Assembly: GCF_023347235.1 (NCBI RefSeq)
Contig: NZ_CP094467.1
Location: 3,162,001 to 3,226,000, forward strand
Direction of reading: 5' to 3'
Source of the DNA: Faecalibacterium sp. I4-1-79
GTDB taxonomy: Bacteria > Bacillota > Clostridia > Oscillospirales > Ruminococcaceae
Length of the DNA: 64,000 nucleotides
Shown: positions 1-8,066 of the stretch, in pieces
Numbering within the stretch: position 1 is the first letter of the stretch
How the letters are laid out: every line of letters begins with the position of its first letter
Notes under the pieces: generated by a model
The model's input: only the letters and a program-made list of their open reading frames with translations
Told to the model about the DNA's origin: nothing
The model's database searches: none
Made by a program: the position numbers and the translations under genes

Positions 1-673
1 CAAATTCTGCGCTGGCAGATTCCAACACTTCCAATGCCTCTGGATGCAGGATTTGAGCAAGGACATCTGAACGATGCTCGACACTTGCCTGCACAAGCTT
101 GGACATTTCTTCGTTGGTGAACTTCACTTCACCGGAAAAGACTTTCTGCTTGATGCCGGGAGAGAGGTTGTCCGCGATGTCGATGCCTCGCGTGTAGTGG
201 CTGGCACGGAGAACGGAGGCACGGCTGACACCGTTTTCTTCTGCGATCCGGTCGCAGGTTTTCTTCCCGGAGTGGTGGTTATCACCGTGATCACCACCAC
301 TTTTCTTTGCTAAAGTGTACTGATTGCCCCGAAAGATTTTTGCAGCTTTCTTCTCGGCTTCGTACTGCTTCCCAAGCAGATAGCGTTTCTGTTCAGGACT
401 CAGGTTTCGCCGTCCCAACTGATTCCGGCAGATCCACGCAACGGCTTCTTCGCGGTTCTCAAATCGGAGCGGCATGGTGGAAAAATAAATCTCAGGATGC
501 TTCTGGAGGATGGCATAACGGTTGTGTCCATCAACAAGGGTATTACCCCAGACAATCAAAGGAGAAATCAGCTTGCCCTCTTTGAGGATATTTTCTTCAA
601 GCTGCTTAAATTCATCATCGGTCAGAGGGGAAATCTGGGACTGGAACTCCGGGTCGATTTTCAGATTGATCAT
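1..673 (-). CDS. ParB-like nuclease-domain protein, C-terminus cut by window edge
   Basis: Read on the minus strand from ATG 673-671; the frame stays open to position 1, giving 224 visible residues. The N-terminal part resembles the ParB/sulfiredoxin fold used by ParB-like proteins of plasmids and conjugative elements: DGHNRY at residues 48-53 sits where ParB proteins carry their nucleotide-binding loop. A helix-turn-helix-like stretch follows at about residues 138-163 (CDRIAEENGVSRASVL). The start overlaps the mobA stop as ATGA, with AAAGGAG just upstream, so translation is probably coupled to mobA. It is likely a DNA-binding or regulatory protein of the mobilizable element. Its own target is unknown, but a palindrome inside the gene recurs upstream of mobC (see 3163-3196). 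Confidence 0.8.
   Translation of the reverse strand, partial: MINLKIDPEFQSQISPLTDDEFKQLEENILKEGKLISPLIVWGNTLVDGHNRYAILQKHPEIYFSTMPLRFENREEAVAWICRNQLGRRNLSPEQKRYLLGKQYEAEKKAAKIFRGNQYTLAKKSGGDHGDNHHSGKKTCDRIAEENGVSRASVLRASHYTRGIDIADNLSPGIKQKVFSGEVKFTNEEMSKLVQASVEHRSDVLAQILHPEALEVLESASAEF
271..301. repeat. Palindrome inside the ParB-like gene, shared with 3163-3196
   Basis: Arms AGTGGTGGT and ACCACCACT flank a centre that shares the 15-mer TGGTTATCACCGTGA with the reverse complement of 3175-3189. It lies over codons for a GDHGDNHH stretch. It may be a binding site or only coding sequence; function is inferred. Confidence 0.4.
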
Positions 674-2220
674 ACGCACACTCCTTTATCTCTCCTGCTG
701 CGCCGGTTCTTCCTCCCGGAAAAGGACGCAACATTCTGCTTTGCGGTTTTCAGCTTGAGCAGTTCTTCCTTGGCTTCTTTGTACTGCTCATAGAACTTTG
801 CCTTTTCGGATGCCAGCTGTACATACTCGGCTTCCAGCTTTTTCGGGCTGGGCAGCTTTGTGATGTTGTTTGCCTTGAAATAGGCTGCTGCCGCCCGGTA
901 CGCTGTCAGCTCTGCACGATGCTGCTCCTCAAAGACTGCGGGTCGCTTGGCAGTATTGAACTGCTGTACGATACCCTTGGTGCTGGTATAGGCTGCGACC
1001 TGATAGCGCAGCTCTTTGTTGGTCTTCATGCGGCCTTCGAGGTCTTTCACCACCGCCAGTGTGTCGTGATACTTGGTTTCCAGTTCAGCGATGCGCTGGT
1101 TTAGGGCGTCCTCGTCGGTCAAGCCCTTTTCCTGCAGAAGCTTCACGGTCTGTGCCATAACTTTGAGATTGTGTTTCGTGAGCCAACGCTTATAGCCGAT
1201 GCCCTTGCCCTCGGTCATCCTCGACTGGATGTCGATCAGTTTCCCGATGGTATCCTGCTTGAACTGCGCCTTGGGTTTGCGTTCGGCGGTTGCCTGCAAC
1301 GTGGCAAGCACTGCCGCCTTATCGAACTTGTCCCCGAGATGTTTCGCGCGGATGAACTTTGTTCTGCCAGAGGGCAGATAGCTGAGCTGTCCACGGCTTT
1401 CCTTGACAGTGATGCCATACTGTTGCATGAGCCTGTCGGAAAATTCTTCAAAGCTCGTGGCACGGTACAATACAGACGAAATCTGTCTCCGTAAAGTATC
1501 CTTCACAGTTTCAAACTTCTTCTGCCGGGGCGGTTGTCCAGCTGCGGTGAGGGCTGCGTTCTCACGGTCAAGTTTCAACTGGCCACGCCTACGCGCCCAA
1601 TACTCAGCTTCGCTGACACGCTCTTTCGAGCCGTTGAGCAGGTCGATCTGGTACAGTCCGGCACCCTCACACAGCTCCATGACCTCAACACGCAAGTGCC
1701 GCATGGTCTGGGCGGTGCTGGAATGCTTCATGCCCTCGCGCCAGTCGCGGGGCTTCTGCATATAGGGTTTGCGCTCCACTTCTCGTGTTCGGATGCTGCC
1801 GATCACGATGTGGACGTGGATGTTTCCTGAATGGTTGTGCCCATCCGGGTGAGTGCAGACGATGGCAGGATGACCGGGAAAATTTTCAGAACAAAACTTC
1901 AGGCCAAGTGCCTGTGCCTTTTCCATGGTCAAGCTGTTGTCGGCTGCATCTCTGGGATCAAAGCTGATGATATATTGATGACTCTTAATATCACCATGCT
2001 GGGTGTTCTTGCCATACTTGCGGTTCGCCAGCAGACAGGCCGTTGCAAACGAGAAATCGCCGCACTCAAGGGTGTCGAGCAGGTAGGATTCCCGCAGCTT
2101 CGGCTTGCCCTGTTCATCCAGAAGTTGCTTCCCGGTGAACGCATCGTGCTGGTAAACAAGATACGCTTCAATCGCAGAGTAGTCCGAGTTTTTAGAGCTT
2201 ATATGCTTGAGCGTTGCCAT
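670..2220 (-). CDS. mobA: Relaxase/mobilization nuclease (MobA, MOBP-like)
   Basis: This protein of about 516 residues should nick oriT and lead the transferred strand during mobilization. The relaxase core is N-terminal: a Tyr-rich segment near residues 14-23 (candidate nucleophile) and a His-rich metal motif HNHSGNIHVHIV at about residues 128-139, typical of the three-His relaxase site. The C-terminal half is charged and helical, as in relaxases that contact DNA or a coupling protein. A GTG nine bases upstream is also in frame, but ATG 2220 gives the usual MATLKHISS start. The gene overlaps mobC by about 29 bases and ends ATGA-coupled to the ParB-like gene. No type IV secretion genes are visible, so transfer may depend on helper functions or on genes left of the window. 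Confidence 0.88.
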   Translation of the reverse strand: MATLKHISSKNSDYSAIEAYLVYQHDAFTGKQLLDEQGKPKLRESYLLDTLECGDFSFATACLLANRKYGKNTQHGDIKSHQYIISFDPRDAADNSLTMEKAQALGLKFCSENFPGHPAIVCTHPDGHNHSGNIHVHIVIGSIRTREVERKPYMQKPRDWREGMKHSSTAQTMRHLRVEVMELCEGAGLYQIDLLNGSKERVSEAEYWARRRGQLKLDRENAALTAAGQPPRQKKFETVKDTLRRQISSVLYRATSFEEFSDRLMQQYGITVKESRGQLSYLPSGRTKFIRAKHLGDKFDKAAVLATLQATAERKPKAQFKQDTIGKLIDIQSRMTEGKGIGYKRWLTKHNLKVMAQTVKLLQEKGLTDEDALNQRIAELETKYHDTLAVVKDLEGRMKTNKELRYQVAAYTSTKGIVQQFNTAKRPAVFEEQHRAELTAYRAAAAYFKANNITKLPSPKKLEAEYVQLASEKAKFYEQYKEAKEELLKLKTAKQNVASFSGRKNRRSRRDKGVCV

Positions 2221-2626
2221 ACAGTTCACCCAGAACTTTCTCGGCGTGCAGCCGAAATGCAGTCAGGTCTGCAAGTTCGTCAAGGATTTTCGCCCGGATC
2301 TGCTCGGTGTCCGCACCGCCGGAATTGAAGTGCCTTGCAAGCTGGTTGAGGTTGGTGCCCACCTTGCTGCACTGGGCAAGCAGAGTGGAAACGGCGGTCA
2401 GGGTTTCTTCGCCGCCGCCTGCAACGATGATTGTTTTCTCGATCTTGACGTTGTGGATGGCGCGGCGGATAAAAGTGGAGAGGGAGAGATTCAGGAGTTT
2501 GCAAGTGAGTTCCAGTGACGCTTTTTCCTCCGCTGTCACACGGAACTTGATGACGTGCGTTTTGTTGTTCGGCGTGTCGTGGTGCTGAGAATTGCTAGGA
2601 ATCGGTTGAACATTCGTTTTGGTCAT
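2192..2626 (-). CDS. mobC: MobC-family relaxosome accessory protein
   Basis: A 144-residue protein with a ribbon-helix-helix-like N-terminal part (VIKFRVTAEEKASLELTC) and the MobC signature VGTNLNQLARHFN at about residues 91-103. MobC proteins bind near oriT and help the relaxase reach the nic site. The start is preceded by a strong AGGAGGT. The gene overlaps the downstream relaxase gene, which fits one mob operon read leftwards from the oriT-like region at 2687-2790. Confidence 0.85.
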   Translation of the reverse strand: MTKTNVQPIPSNSQHHDTPNNKTHVIKFRVTAEEKASLELTCKLLNLSLSTFIRRAIHNVKIEKTIIVAGGGEETLTAVSTLLAQCSKVGTNLNQLARHFNSGGADTEQIRAKILDELADLTAFRLHAEKVLGELYGNAQAYKL

Positions 2627-2686
2627 TGTACCTCCTGTCTGTTCGATAACTCCTCGGTGAAGTTATGTAAGCACGACACGCCGTTC

Positions 2687-2790
2687 CATTCGTGCCGCTA
2701 GGCACGAATGATGAGCAGGGTTTGGGGCAGGCACGCCCCAACAAGATCACTTCGGAAATGCAGACGCATTGCAGAAGTGAAGTCCCGGAT
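2687..2790. other. Candidate oriT region with nested hairpins
   Basis: Directly upstream of mobC lie a perfect 10-bp inverted repeat (CATTCGTGCC, loop GCTA, 2687-2710), a 6-bp repeat TGGGGC/GCCCCA (2723-2740), and a longer imperfect hairpin with CACTTC/GAAGTG arms around AATGC-AGA-CGCATT. Relaxase recognition sites are typically such repeats beside mobC. I could not assign a nic site. The first hairpin could instead be a terminator or operator. Confidence 0.4.
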
Positions 2791-3484
2791 GGACAGAAAT
2801 TTTTCAAGAATTGAAAATTTGTGGCCACGGGACGGTTCTTGCCCTCTACCGCTGCGCTCAAAACGCATTTTCAACAAATGTTTCCGAATTGTTAAGACGC
2901 AAAAAATAAGTAGAGGGGGTTCTGCTCATGTAATGGGGTCACCGTTTGCTCCGAACGAAGTTCCTACCCCTGTTTGTGCAGCGGCGTTGACGGAAAGTCG
3001 GTATCACGTTCGGACGGCTCATGAGATTTTCAAGGTGCGTTTCCCGTAAAAGAAAAATACCGCCCATGCAGCATAGCGATGGATTTTGTCGGGTGAAACA
3101 GCGGCAAAATGAATCGGGTGTGTTGCAGGGCGGTAAATTCTTTTGCGGACTTTCCCTCACTGAAGTGGTGGGTCTCACGGTGATAACCAACCACTTTTGC
3201 AGAAGATTTGCAATCAATCTACAAGTTCAGTGGGATTTGTGATAGAGAATATCATGGTTCGTAAGGTACGTCAAGATGATTCCGAAGAAATTATTGATGA
3301 ATGGAGACAATAGTAAGACTTCTATTATGAATATGATACACTTTACATCATGAAAGAATTTAAGCTGCACAAAGATGATTCAAGCGGATGTGCAATATGC
3401 ACAATAAGTTTTCTACAGCAAAATACAGATGTGGTCATTTAGCTCTTTTACCAGACAACTTTTTTTGCAAAATAAAAAAATTTG
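2791..3484. other. Non-coding stretch between mob genes and cargo
   Basis: No convincing gene is seen in about 700 bases. It holds the palindrome at 3163-3196. From about 3240 it is AT-rich with two very short frames, one starting MVRKVRQDDSEEI and ending within 20 codons, the other starting MKEFKLHKDDSSGC and ending after about 31 codons at 3351-3441. These may be decayed gene ends at a module junction. The inference is weak. Confidence 0.4.
3163..3196. repeat. Second copy of the AGTGGT palindrome
   Basis: Arms AAGTGGT and ACCACTT enclose TCACGGTGATAACCA, the 15-mer also found inverted inside the ParB-like gene (276-290). Two inverted copies on one element could be sites for an element-encoded DNA-binding protein. 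Confidence 0.4.
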
Positions 3485-3514
3485 TTGACTTAAAATTGCT
3501 TGAAATGTTATCTT
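3485..3514 (+). promoter_or_regulatory. Promoter of the tctCBA-sulfatase operon
   Basis: TTGACT (3485-3490), a 17-base spacer, then TTATCT (3508-3513). It lies about 70 bases upstream of tctC and overlaps the operator-like palindrome at 3513-3525. Confidence 0.6.
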
Positions 3515-3525
3515 GTTGGTAACAA
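3513..3525. promoter_or_regulatory. Putative operator TTGTT-GGT-AACAA
   Basis: A perfect 5-bp inverted repeat overlaps the end of the -10 box. The TTGT-N5-ACAA layout resembles the AraR-type operators used by regulators with a GntR head and LacI-like body, which is the class encoded by the last gene of this operon (8067-9185). Repression by that protein, relieved by the transported compound, is inferred. Confidence 0.5.
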
Positions 3526-3582
3526 AAGCACGGTGAAGTGCTTGCTACCACACGAAAAGGCAAAACAAAAAAGGAGAGTAAA

Positions 3583-4551
3583 ATGATGAAAAAGCGTATT
3601 GCGGCGTTGGTCACCGCCGGTGTCCTTGCTTTGTCGATGCTTACCGGCTGCGGAAGCAAACAGGAGAGCTGGAAAGTTACCTGCCCGTGGGCACCGTCTG
3701 GTGTAGCAGCGATGGTCAGCCAAAAGGCTGCTGCCAAGTCCCCTGATTATTCTGATAATAAAATCACACTGGTTGCTGAAGCCGTCAAGGGCGATGCTGC
3801 TACTGTCAACACTTGGGTGTCCAGTACTAAGGCAAATGATAAGGAACTGGTCTTCGCCGGTGAGGGTCTGTTCGCCATTACCGAGACTCTGGATCCGGCC
3901 AAGCTGCAGTTCAGCTACGACGATTTCGAGTTCGTGGAGAACTTGTACTCCTCCGTCTTCGTCCTGTCCGCTGATTCTTCACTGAACCTCAAGAATCTGG
4001 ACGATCTGGAGGCCTATGTCAAGGCAGGCAACCCCGTATCCGTGGCCGTTAACGGCGCTACCGGCTCCGAGGCTTTCCTGGCAGCGGCTCTGTTCGGCTC
4101 TATGGGTGCCGGCGACCAGCTGAAACTGACTCCGTACCAGTCCGCTGCGGAGGCTGCACAGGCTGTAGCTAAGGGTGAAACGAACTTCGCGGTCTCTCAC
4201 CAGTCTCAGATTCTTGAGACCTACCAGCAGGGCGGCGTTGATGTGGTTTGCGCATTCGATGACAAGGCTATCGAAAACGGCCCCTTCGCTGGTGTTGAGG
4301 GCGTTGGCTCCAAGGGCTATCCTTACTTCCGCAACCGCTGCTTCGTGATGGCACGCAAGGGTACCGATGCTGCAAAGGTTGCAGAGCTGAAAGAGCTGTA
4401 CGATAAGATCCTTGCCGATCAGGAAATGGTCGAGTGGCTGAACGATACCATGCTGCTGGAAGTTGATACGATGAGCGAAGATGACGTCAAAGCTCATATT
4501 GAGAACGTCAAGAGCATCGTCGAGCAGTATAAGGACATCGTGGCAGGCTGA
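3583..4551 (+). CDS. tctC: TctC-like solute-binding lipoprotein of a tripartite tricarboxylate transporter
   Basis: A 322-residue lipoprotein: Lys/Arg N-terminus, hydrophobic segment and lipobox LTGC with Cys at residue 23. ATG 3583 has AAGGAG at 3571-3576; a longer frame upstream from 3538 lacks a good ribosome site. The body shows the TctC/Bug pattern, including VTCPWAPSG near the N-terminus and VNGATGSEAF in the middle. The family captures small carboxylates or related anions outside the membrane and delivers them to TctAB. It is the first gene of the operon and is followed by a partial terminator, as usual for a binding protein needed in excess. The substrate cannot be read from sequence; the neighbouring sulfatase suggests a sulfated organic anion. 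Confidence 0.85.
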   Translation: MMKKRIAALVTAGVLALSMLTGCGSKQESWKVTCPWAPSGVAAMVSQKAAAKSPDYSDNKITLVAEAVKGDAATVNTWVSSTKANDKELVFAGEGLFAITETLDPAKLQFSYDDFEFVENLYSSVFVLSADSSLNLKNLDDLEAYVKAGNPVSVAVNGATGSEAFLAAALFGSMGAGDQLKLTPYQSAAEAAQAVAKGETNFAVSHQSQILETYQQGGVDVVCAFDDKAIENGPFAGVEGVGSKGYPYFRNRCFVMARKGTDAAKVAELKELYDKILADQEMVEWLNDTMLLEVDTMSEDDVKAHIENVKSIVEQYKDIVAG

Positions 4552-4581
4552 TAAAAAGCCCTCATAGCGACAAAAAGCTGA

Positions 4582-4620
4582 AGCAGGGGGAACGGGGACA
4601 TCCCCTTCTCCCTGCTTTTA
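4582..4620 (+). terminator. Attenuator hairpin between tctC and tctB
   Basis: Outer stem AGCAGGG/CCCTGCT (4582-4588 with 4610-4616), inner stem GGGGA/TCCCC, then TTTTA. The short T-run suggests partial termination, giving more tctC than tctBA message. Confidence 0.6.
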
Positions 4621-4644
4621 TATTTCCAAAAGGAGTTGAAACAA

Positions 4645-5160
4645 GTGAAAAATCTGATAGAACGTGCCGAAGCAAAACTGGATGAATGGGGCGCAAAGCT
4701 CGAACAGAAGAACATCGAGTACCCGGTAGACCTGATTTGCGGCATTCTGTTTCTGGTCATTGGCATCGTGCTGCTGCTCATCATGCCGCAGCAGGTGCAG
4801 ATCTCGGAAAAAGACGTTGTGAATGGCCGCGCTTTCCCGACGATGCTGATTTGGCTCATGCTGGCCATGAGCGCCCTTCTGGTGGGCCGCGAGGCATACA
4901 ACATGGTGATGCACCGCCCGACCAAAACTAAAACGCTGAATCTTTTGGTGGAAACAAAAGCACTCGTCATCGTCCTCATTCTGGTGGTCACTTATCTGCT
5001 GGCAGAGGTCACGGATCTGTTTGTTGTGGGCGCTGTATTCTGCGCACTGGCATTTCTGGTCTTTTTCCGCTGCAAGAAACCCCTTTACTATGCCATCACA
5101 GTTTCAATGGCTGTGTTGATTTGGGTCGTATTCCACTTTGTGCTGAATGTTAGTTTCTGA
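4645..5160 (+). CDS. tctB: TctB-like small membrane subunit of a TTT transporter
   Basis: A 171-residue membrane protein with about four predicted membrane segments (near residues 29-48, 65-85, 103-122 and 124-168). This is the layout and size of the small TctB subunit. An in-frame TTG lies at 4636 but abuts the AAGGAG (4630-4635); GTG 4645 has better spacing and is preferred. It sits between tctC and tctA with an 11-base gap to tctA, completing the three-part carrier. Confidence 0.8.
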   Translation: MKNLIERAEAKLDEWGAKLEQKNIEYPVDLICGILFLVIGIVLLLIMPQQVQISEKDVVNGRAFPTMLIWLMLAMSALLVGREAYNMVMHRPTKTKTLNLLVETKALVIVLILVVTYLLAEVTDLFVVGAVFCALAFLVFFRCKKPLYYAITVSMAVLIWVVFHFVLNVSF

Positions 5161-5171
5161 GGAGGCAGAAT

Positions 5172-6680
5172 ATGGGTTTGTTTGACTTTATCGGCCCGGC
5201 CTCCGGGCTGCTTTTCACCCTCGAAAATATCATCTGGATAAACCTCGGCGTCTTTATTGGCTGCGTGTTCGCGGCCATCCCGGGATTAAGTGTTATCCTC
5301 TGCATCATCCTATTCCTGCCTGTCACTTATACCATGCGTGCGATTCCCGGCATGATGTTCCTGTTGGGCATTTACTGCGCAGGTGGCTATGGTGGCTCGG
5401 TATCGGCTATCCTTATCAACACGCCGGGTACGCCCCACGCGGCGGCTACTATGCTGGACGGCTATCCGCTGTCCAAAATGGGCCGCACTAAGGCGGCGTT
5501 GAAAATTGCACTTTATGCATCTACCTTTGGCGGTATCTTCTCTGCGTTGGTGCTGCTCTTCCTCGGCCCTCAGGTCGCAAAAATTTCGGCACAGCTCGGC
5601 ACGGCGGAGTACTTTATGGTCTGCCTGTTCGGCATGACGATTATTGCAGGCGTTTCTGGTAAGAGCCTTGTCAAGGGCATCATCGCCGCCTGCCTTGGTT
5701 TGCTTATTTCCTGTGTGGGCGCAGACCCCATGACCAGCTATGACCGCTTTACATTTGGTATTCCCCGTCTGTATCTGGGTCTTGACCTTGCCGTTACCCT
5801 CATCGGTTTGTTCGCACTGGTGGAAATCATTGGCAAGGCAGAGCTGAAGCGGAATGAGTTGAACCTTCACGCCGGAAAAATCGGCAATGATGACGGCAAA
5901 ATCACAAAAGATGAATATAAGCGGATGTTCCGACCAGTGCTGATGGGTTCTATCATCGGTTCCTGTGTTGGTATCGTACCTGGCACGGGTGCGTCGGAGG
6001 CCTCGTGGTTCTCCTACAACACTGCGAAGAACCTGTCCAAGCATCCCGAGGAATTCGGCCACGGTTCTGTGGAGGGCGTTGCGGCTGCTGAGTCTGCCAA
6101 CAATGCCGTCTGTGGCGCGACCCTGATTCCCTTGCTGACGATGGGCATCCCCGGCGACGGCTGCGTGGCCATCATGTTGTCGGCCCTGATGATAAATGGC
6201 CTGAACCCCGGTCTCTCGCTGTTCACCACCGACGGCGCTATCATGTATGCCATCATGCTGGGCCTTATCCTCGTGAACATCTTCATGTTCCTGCAGGGCA
6301 AATACCTGACTAGCCTGTTTGCAAAGGTCGTCTCCATCCCTCAGCAGATCTTGACACCCATCATCGTGATTTTCTGTTTCGCCGGTGCTTACTCGGTGAA
6401 CAGCAGCTATTTTGATTTGAGCGTTGCGCTGGTGTTCGGCGTGATGGCGTGGTTCATGCGCAAGCTGGAGCTGCCCGCTGTCCCTGTGCTGTTGGGTATG
6501 GTGCTGGGCAACATGACGGAAACCAACTTCCGCCGTGCTTTGCTCATCTCGGATGGAAGCCCCAGAATTTTCGTCAGTAGTGTGTACTGCTGGATCTTCA
6601 TTGCGCTGATCGTGGTGGTCATTCTCGGCATTCTGCGCGGCAAGATGAAGGAAGCAAAGAACACCAAAGCAGAACAGTAA
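5172..6680 (+). CDS. tctA: TctA-like large membrane subunit of a TTT transporter
   Basis: A 502-residue polytopic protein with the conserved TctA signatures: GGYGGSVSAILINTPGTP near residues 75-92 and GIVPGTGASEASW followed by MGIPGDG in the second half. The family couples uptake of the TctC-bound anion to an ion gradient. Length is normal. GGAGG precedes the ATG. The sulfatase gene begins 14 bases after its stop, so import and desulfation are encoded by one message. Confidence 0.9.
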   Translation: MGLFDFIGPASGLLFTLENIIWINLGVFIGCVFAAIPGLSVILCIILFLPVTYTMRAIPGMMFLLGIYCAGGYGGSVSAILINTPGTPHAAATMLDGYPLSKMGRTKAALKIALYASTFGGIFSALVLLFLGPQVAKISAQLGTAEYFMVCLFGMTIIAGVSGKSLVKGIIAACLGLLISCVGADPMTSYDRFTFGIPRLYLGLDLAVTLIGLFALVEIIGKAELKRNELNLHAGKIGNDDGKITKDEYKRMFRPVLMGSIIGSCVGIVPGTGASEASWFSYNTAKNLSKHPEEFGHGSVEGVAAAESANNAVCGATLIPLLTMGIPGDGCVAIMLSALMINGLNPGLSLFTTDGAIMYAIMLGLILVNIFMFLQGKYLTSLFAKVVSIPQQILTPIIVIFCFAGAYSVNSSYFDLSVALVFGVMAWFMRKLELPAVPVLLGMVLGNMTETNFRRALLISDGSPRIFVSSVYCWIFIALIVVVILGILRGKMKEAKNTKAEQ

Positions 6681-6694
6681 AGGGAGGTAAAACC

Positions 6695-8050
6695 ATGGCA
6701 TATAATATCATTTTCTATTTCAGTGACCAGCAGCGCTGGGACACCTGCGGCTGCTTCGGCCAGCCACTGAATATCACGCCTAATCTGGACAAGCTGGCGG
6801 CAGAGGGTGTGAAGTTTGACAATGCCTTTTCGCCTCAGCCGGTGTGCGGCCCCTGCCGTGCTCTGTTCCAGACCGGAAAATACCCCACTGAGACAGGCTG
6901 TTTCCGCAATAACCTGATGCTGCCCTCGAATATCAAGACTCTGGGCGAGTATATGGAAAAAGATGCCGGCTACGAAACTGCCTATGTCGGCAAGTGGCAT
7001 CTGGCCTCGGATGGCGAGCTGGAAAAGAAGCCGACCATTGACCATACCATTACAGCCGTTCCGTTGGAGTTGCGCGGCGGCTACACCGGCTACTGGCGTG
7101 CAGCCGATGTGCTGGAATTTACCTCCCACGGCTACGACGGCTATGTGTTCGACGAGAACAACAACCGCATCGATTTTAAGGGCTACCGTGCTGACTGCAT
7201 CAACCAGTTCGCGCTGGACTACCTCGACCAGTACACCGGCGAAAAGCCCTTCTTCATGACCGTATCCCAAATTGAGCCGCACCATCAGAATGACCACAAC
7301 CACTACGAAGGCCCCAACGGCTCGAAGCAGCGATTTGCGGATTTTGTCCTCCCCGAAGACTTGAAGGCTCTGGGCGGCAATGCAGCAGAAGAGTATCCGG
7401 ATTATCTGGGACAGTGCGCAAGCCTCGACGAGAACCTCGGCAAGCTGGTGGAAAAACTGAAAGAAAAGGGTCTGTATGAGAATACTGTTATCCTTTACGC
7501 TTCCGACCATGGCTCTCATTTCAAGACCCGCAACCGCGACGCCCATCTGAACGGATACGATGACTATAAGCGCTCGTGCCACGACGGCTGCCTGCATGTG
7601 CCGCTGGTCATCTGCGGCGGCCCGTTCAAGGGCGGCAAGGAAGTCACCGAGCTGGTCAGCACCGAGAGCATCCCCAAGACTCTGTTGGCTTTGGCAGGCG
7701 TGGATGTCGGCGACAAGATGATCGGCGAAAATCTGCTTGACGTTGTGGAAAAGAAAAATCATAATAGAGCTAATGAGGTCTACGCCCAAATCTCGGAGAG
7801 CCGCTGCGGCCGCTGCATCCGCACGGCAGATTATATGTACTCTGTCTATGCCCCCGGTGTCAATGGCGGCGAGGCTGCGGCATCTGATGTGTATGCGGAC
7901 GACTTCCTCTATGATATGCAGAAAGACCCGTGGCAGCTGAACAATGTTGTCGCAGATCCTGCATACGCCGACGTCAAAGCGGAGCTTCGTGAGCGCTTGC
8001 TGAACTGGATACAGCACGCAGAAGGCACCCGCCCCACCATCACCGACTGA
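6695..8050 (+). CDS. Cys-type sulfatase, cytoplasmic
   Basis: A 451-residue sulfatase of the alkaline-phosphatase superfamily. The formylglycine motif is CGPCRALFQTG with the modified Cys at residue 51, so activation needs a radical SAM maturase, encoded nearby at 9227-10336. Metal-site residues are visible: DQQ at 11-13 and SDHGSH in the second half. There is no signal peptide (MAYNIIFYFSDQQRW starts directly with the catalytic core), so it should act in the cytoplasm, unlike many gut glycan sulfatases that are exported. This implies that the sulfated substrate is first imported, presumably by the TctCBA carrier in the same operon. The sulfatase subfamily and substrate are not recognised; a sulfated small molecule is more likely than a polymer. 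Confidence 0.9.
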   Translation: MAYNIIFYFSDQQRWDTCGCFGQPLNITPNLDKLAAEGVKFDNAFSPQPVCGPCRALFQTGKYPTETGCFRNNLMLPSNIKTLGEYMEKDAGYETAYVGKWHLASDGELEKKPTIDHTITAVPLELRGGYTGYWRAADVLEFTSHGYDGYVFDENNNRIDFKGYRADCINQFALDYLDQYTGEKPFFMTVSQIEPHHQNDHNHYEGPNGSKQRFADFVLPEDLKALGGNAAEEYPDYLGQCASLDENLGKLVEKLKEKGLYENTVILYASDHGSHFKTRNRDAHLNGYDDYKRSCHDGCLHVPLVICGGPFKGGKEVTELVSTESIPKTLLALAGVDVGDKMIGENLLDVVEKKNHNRANEVYAQISESRCGRCIRTADYMYSVYAPGVNGGEAAASDVYADDFLYDMQKDPWQLNNVVADPAYADVKAELRERLLNWIQHAEGTRPTITD

Positions 8051-8066
8051 AAAGGAGCGTTTGCCC

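Noticed and set aside
2595-2861. An 88-residue minus-strand gene upstream of mobC
   Set aside because: It overlaps the mobC start and the oriT-like hairpins, and has no ribosome site or recognisable domain.
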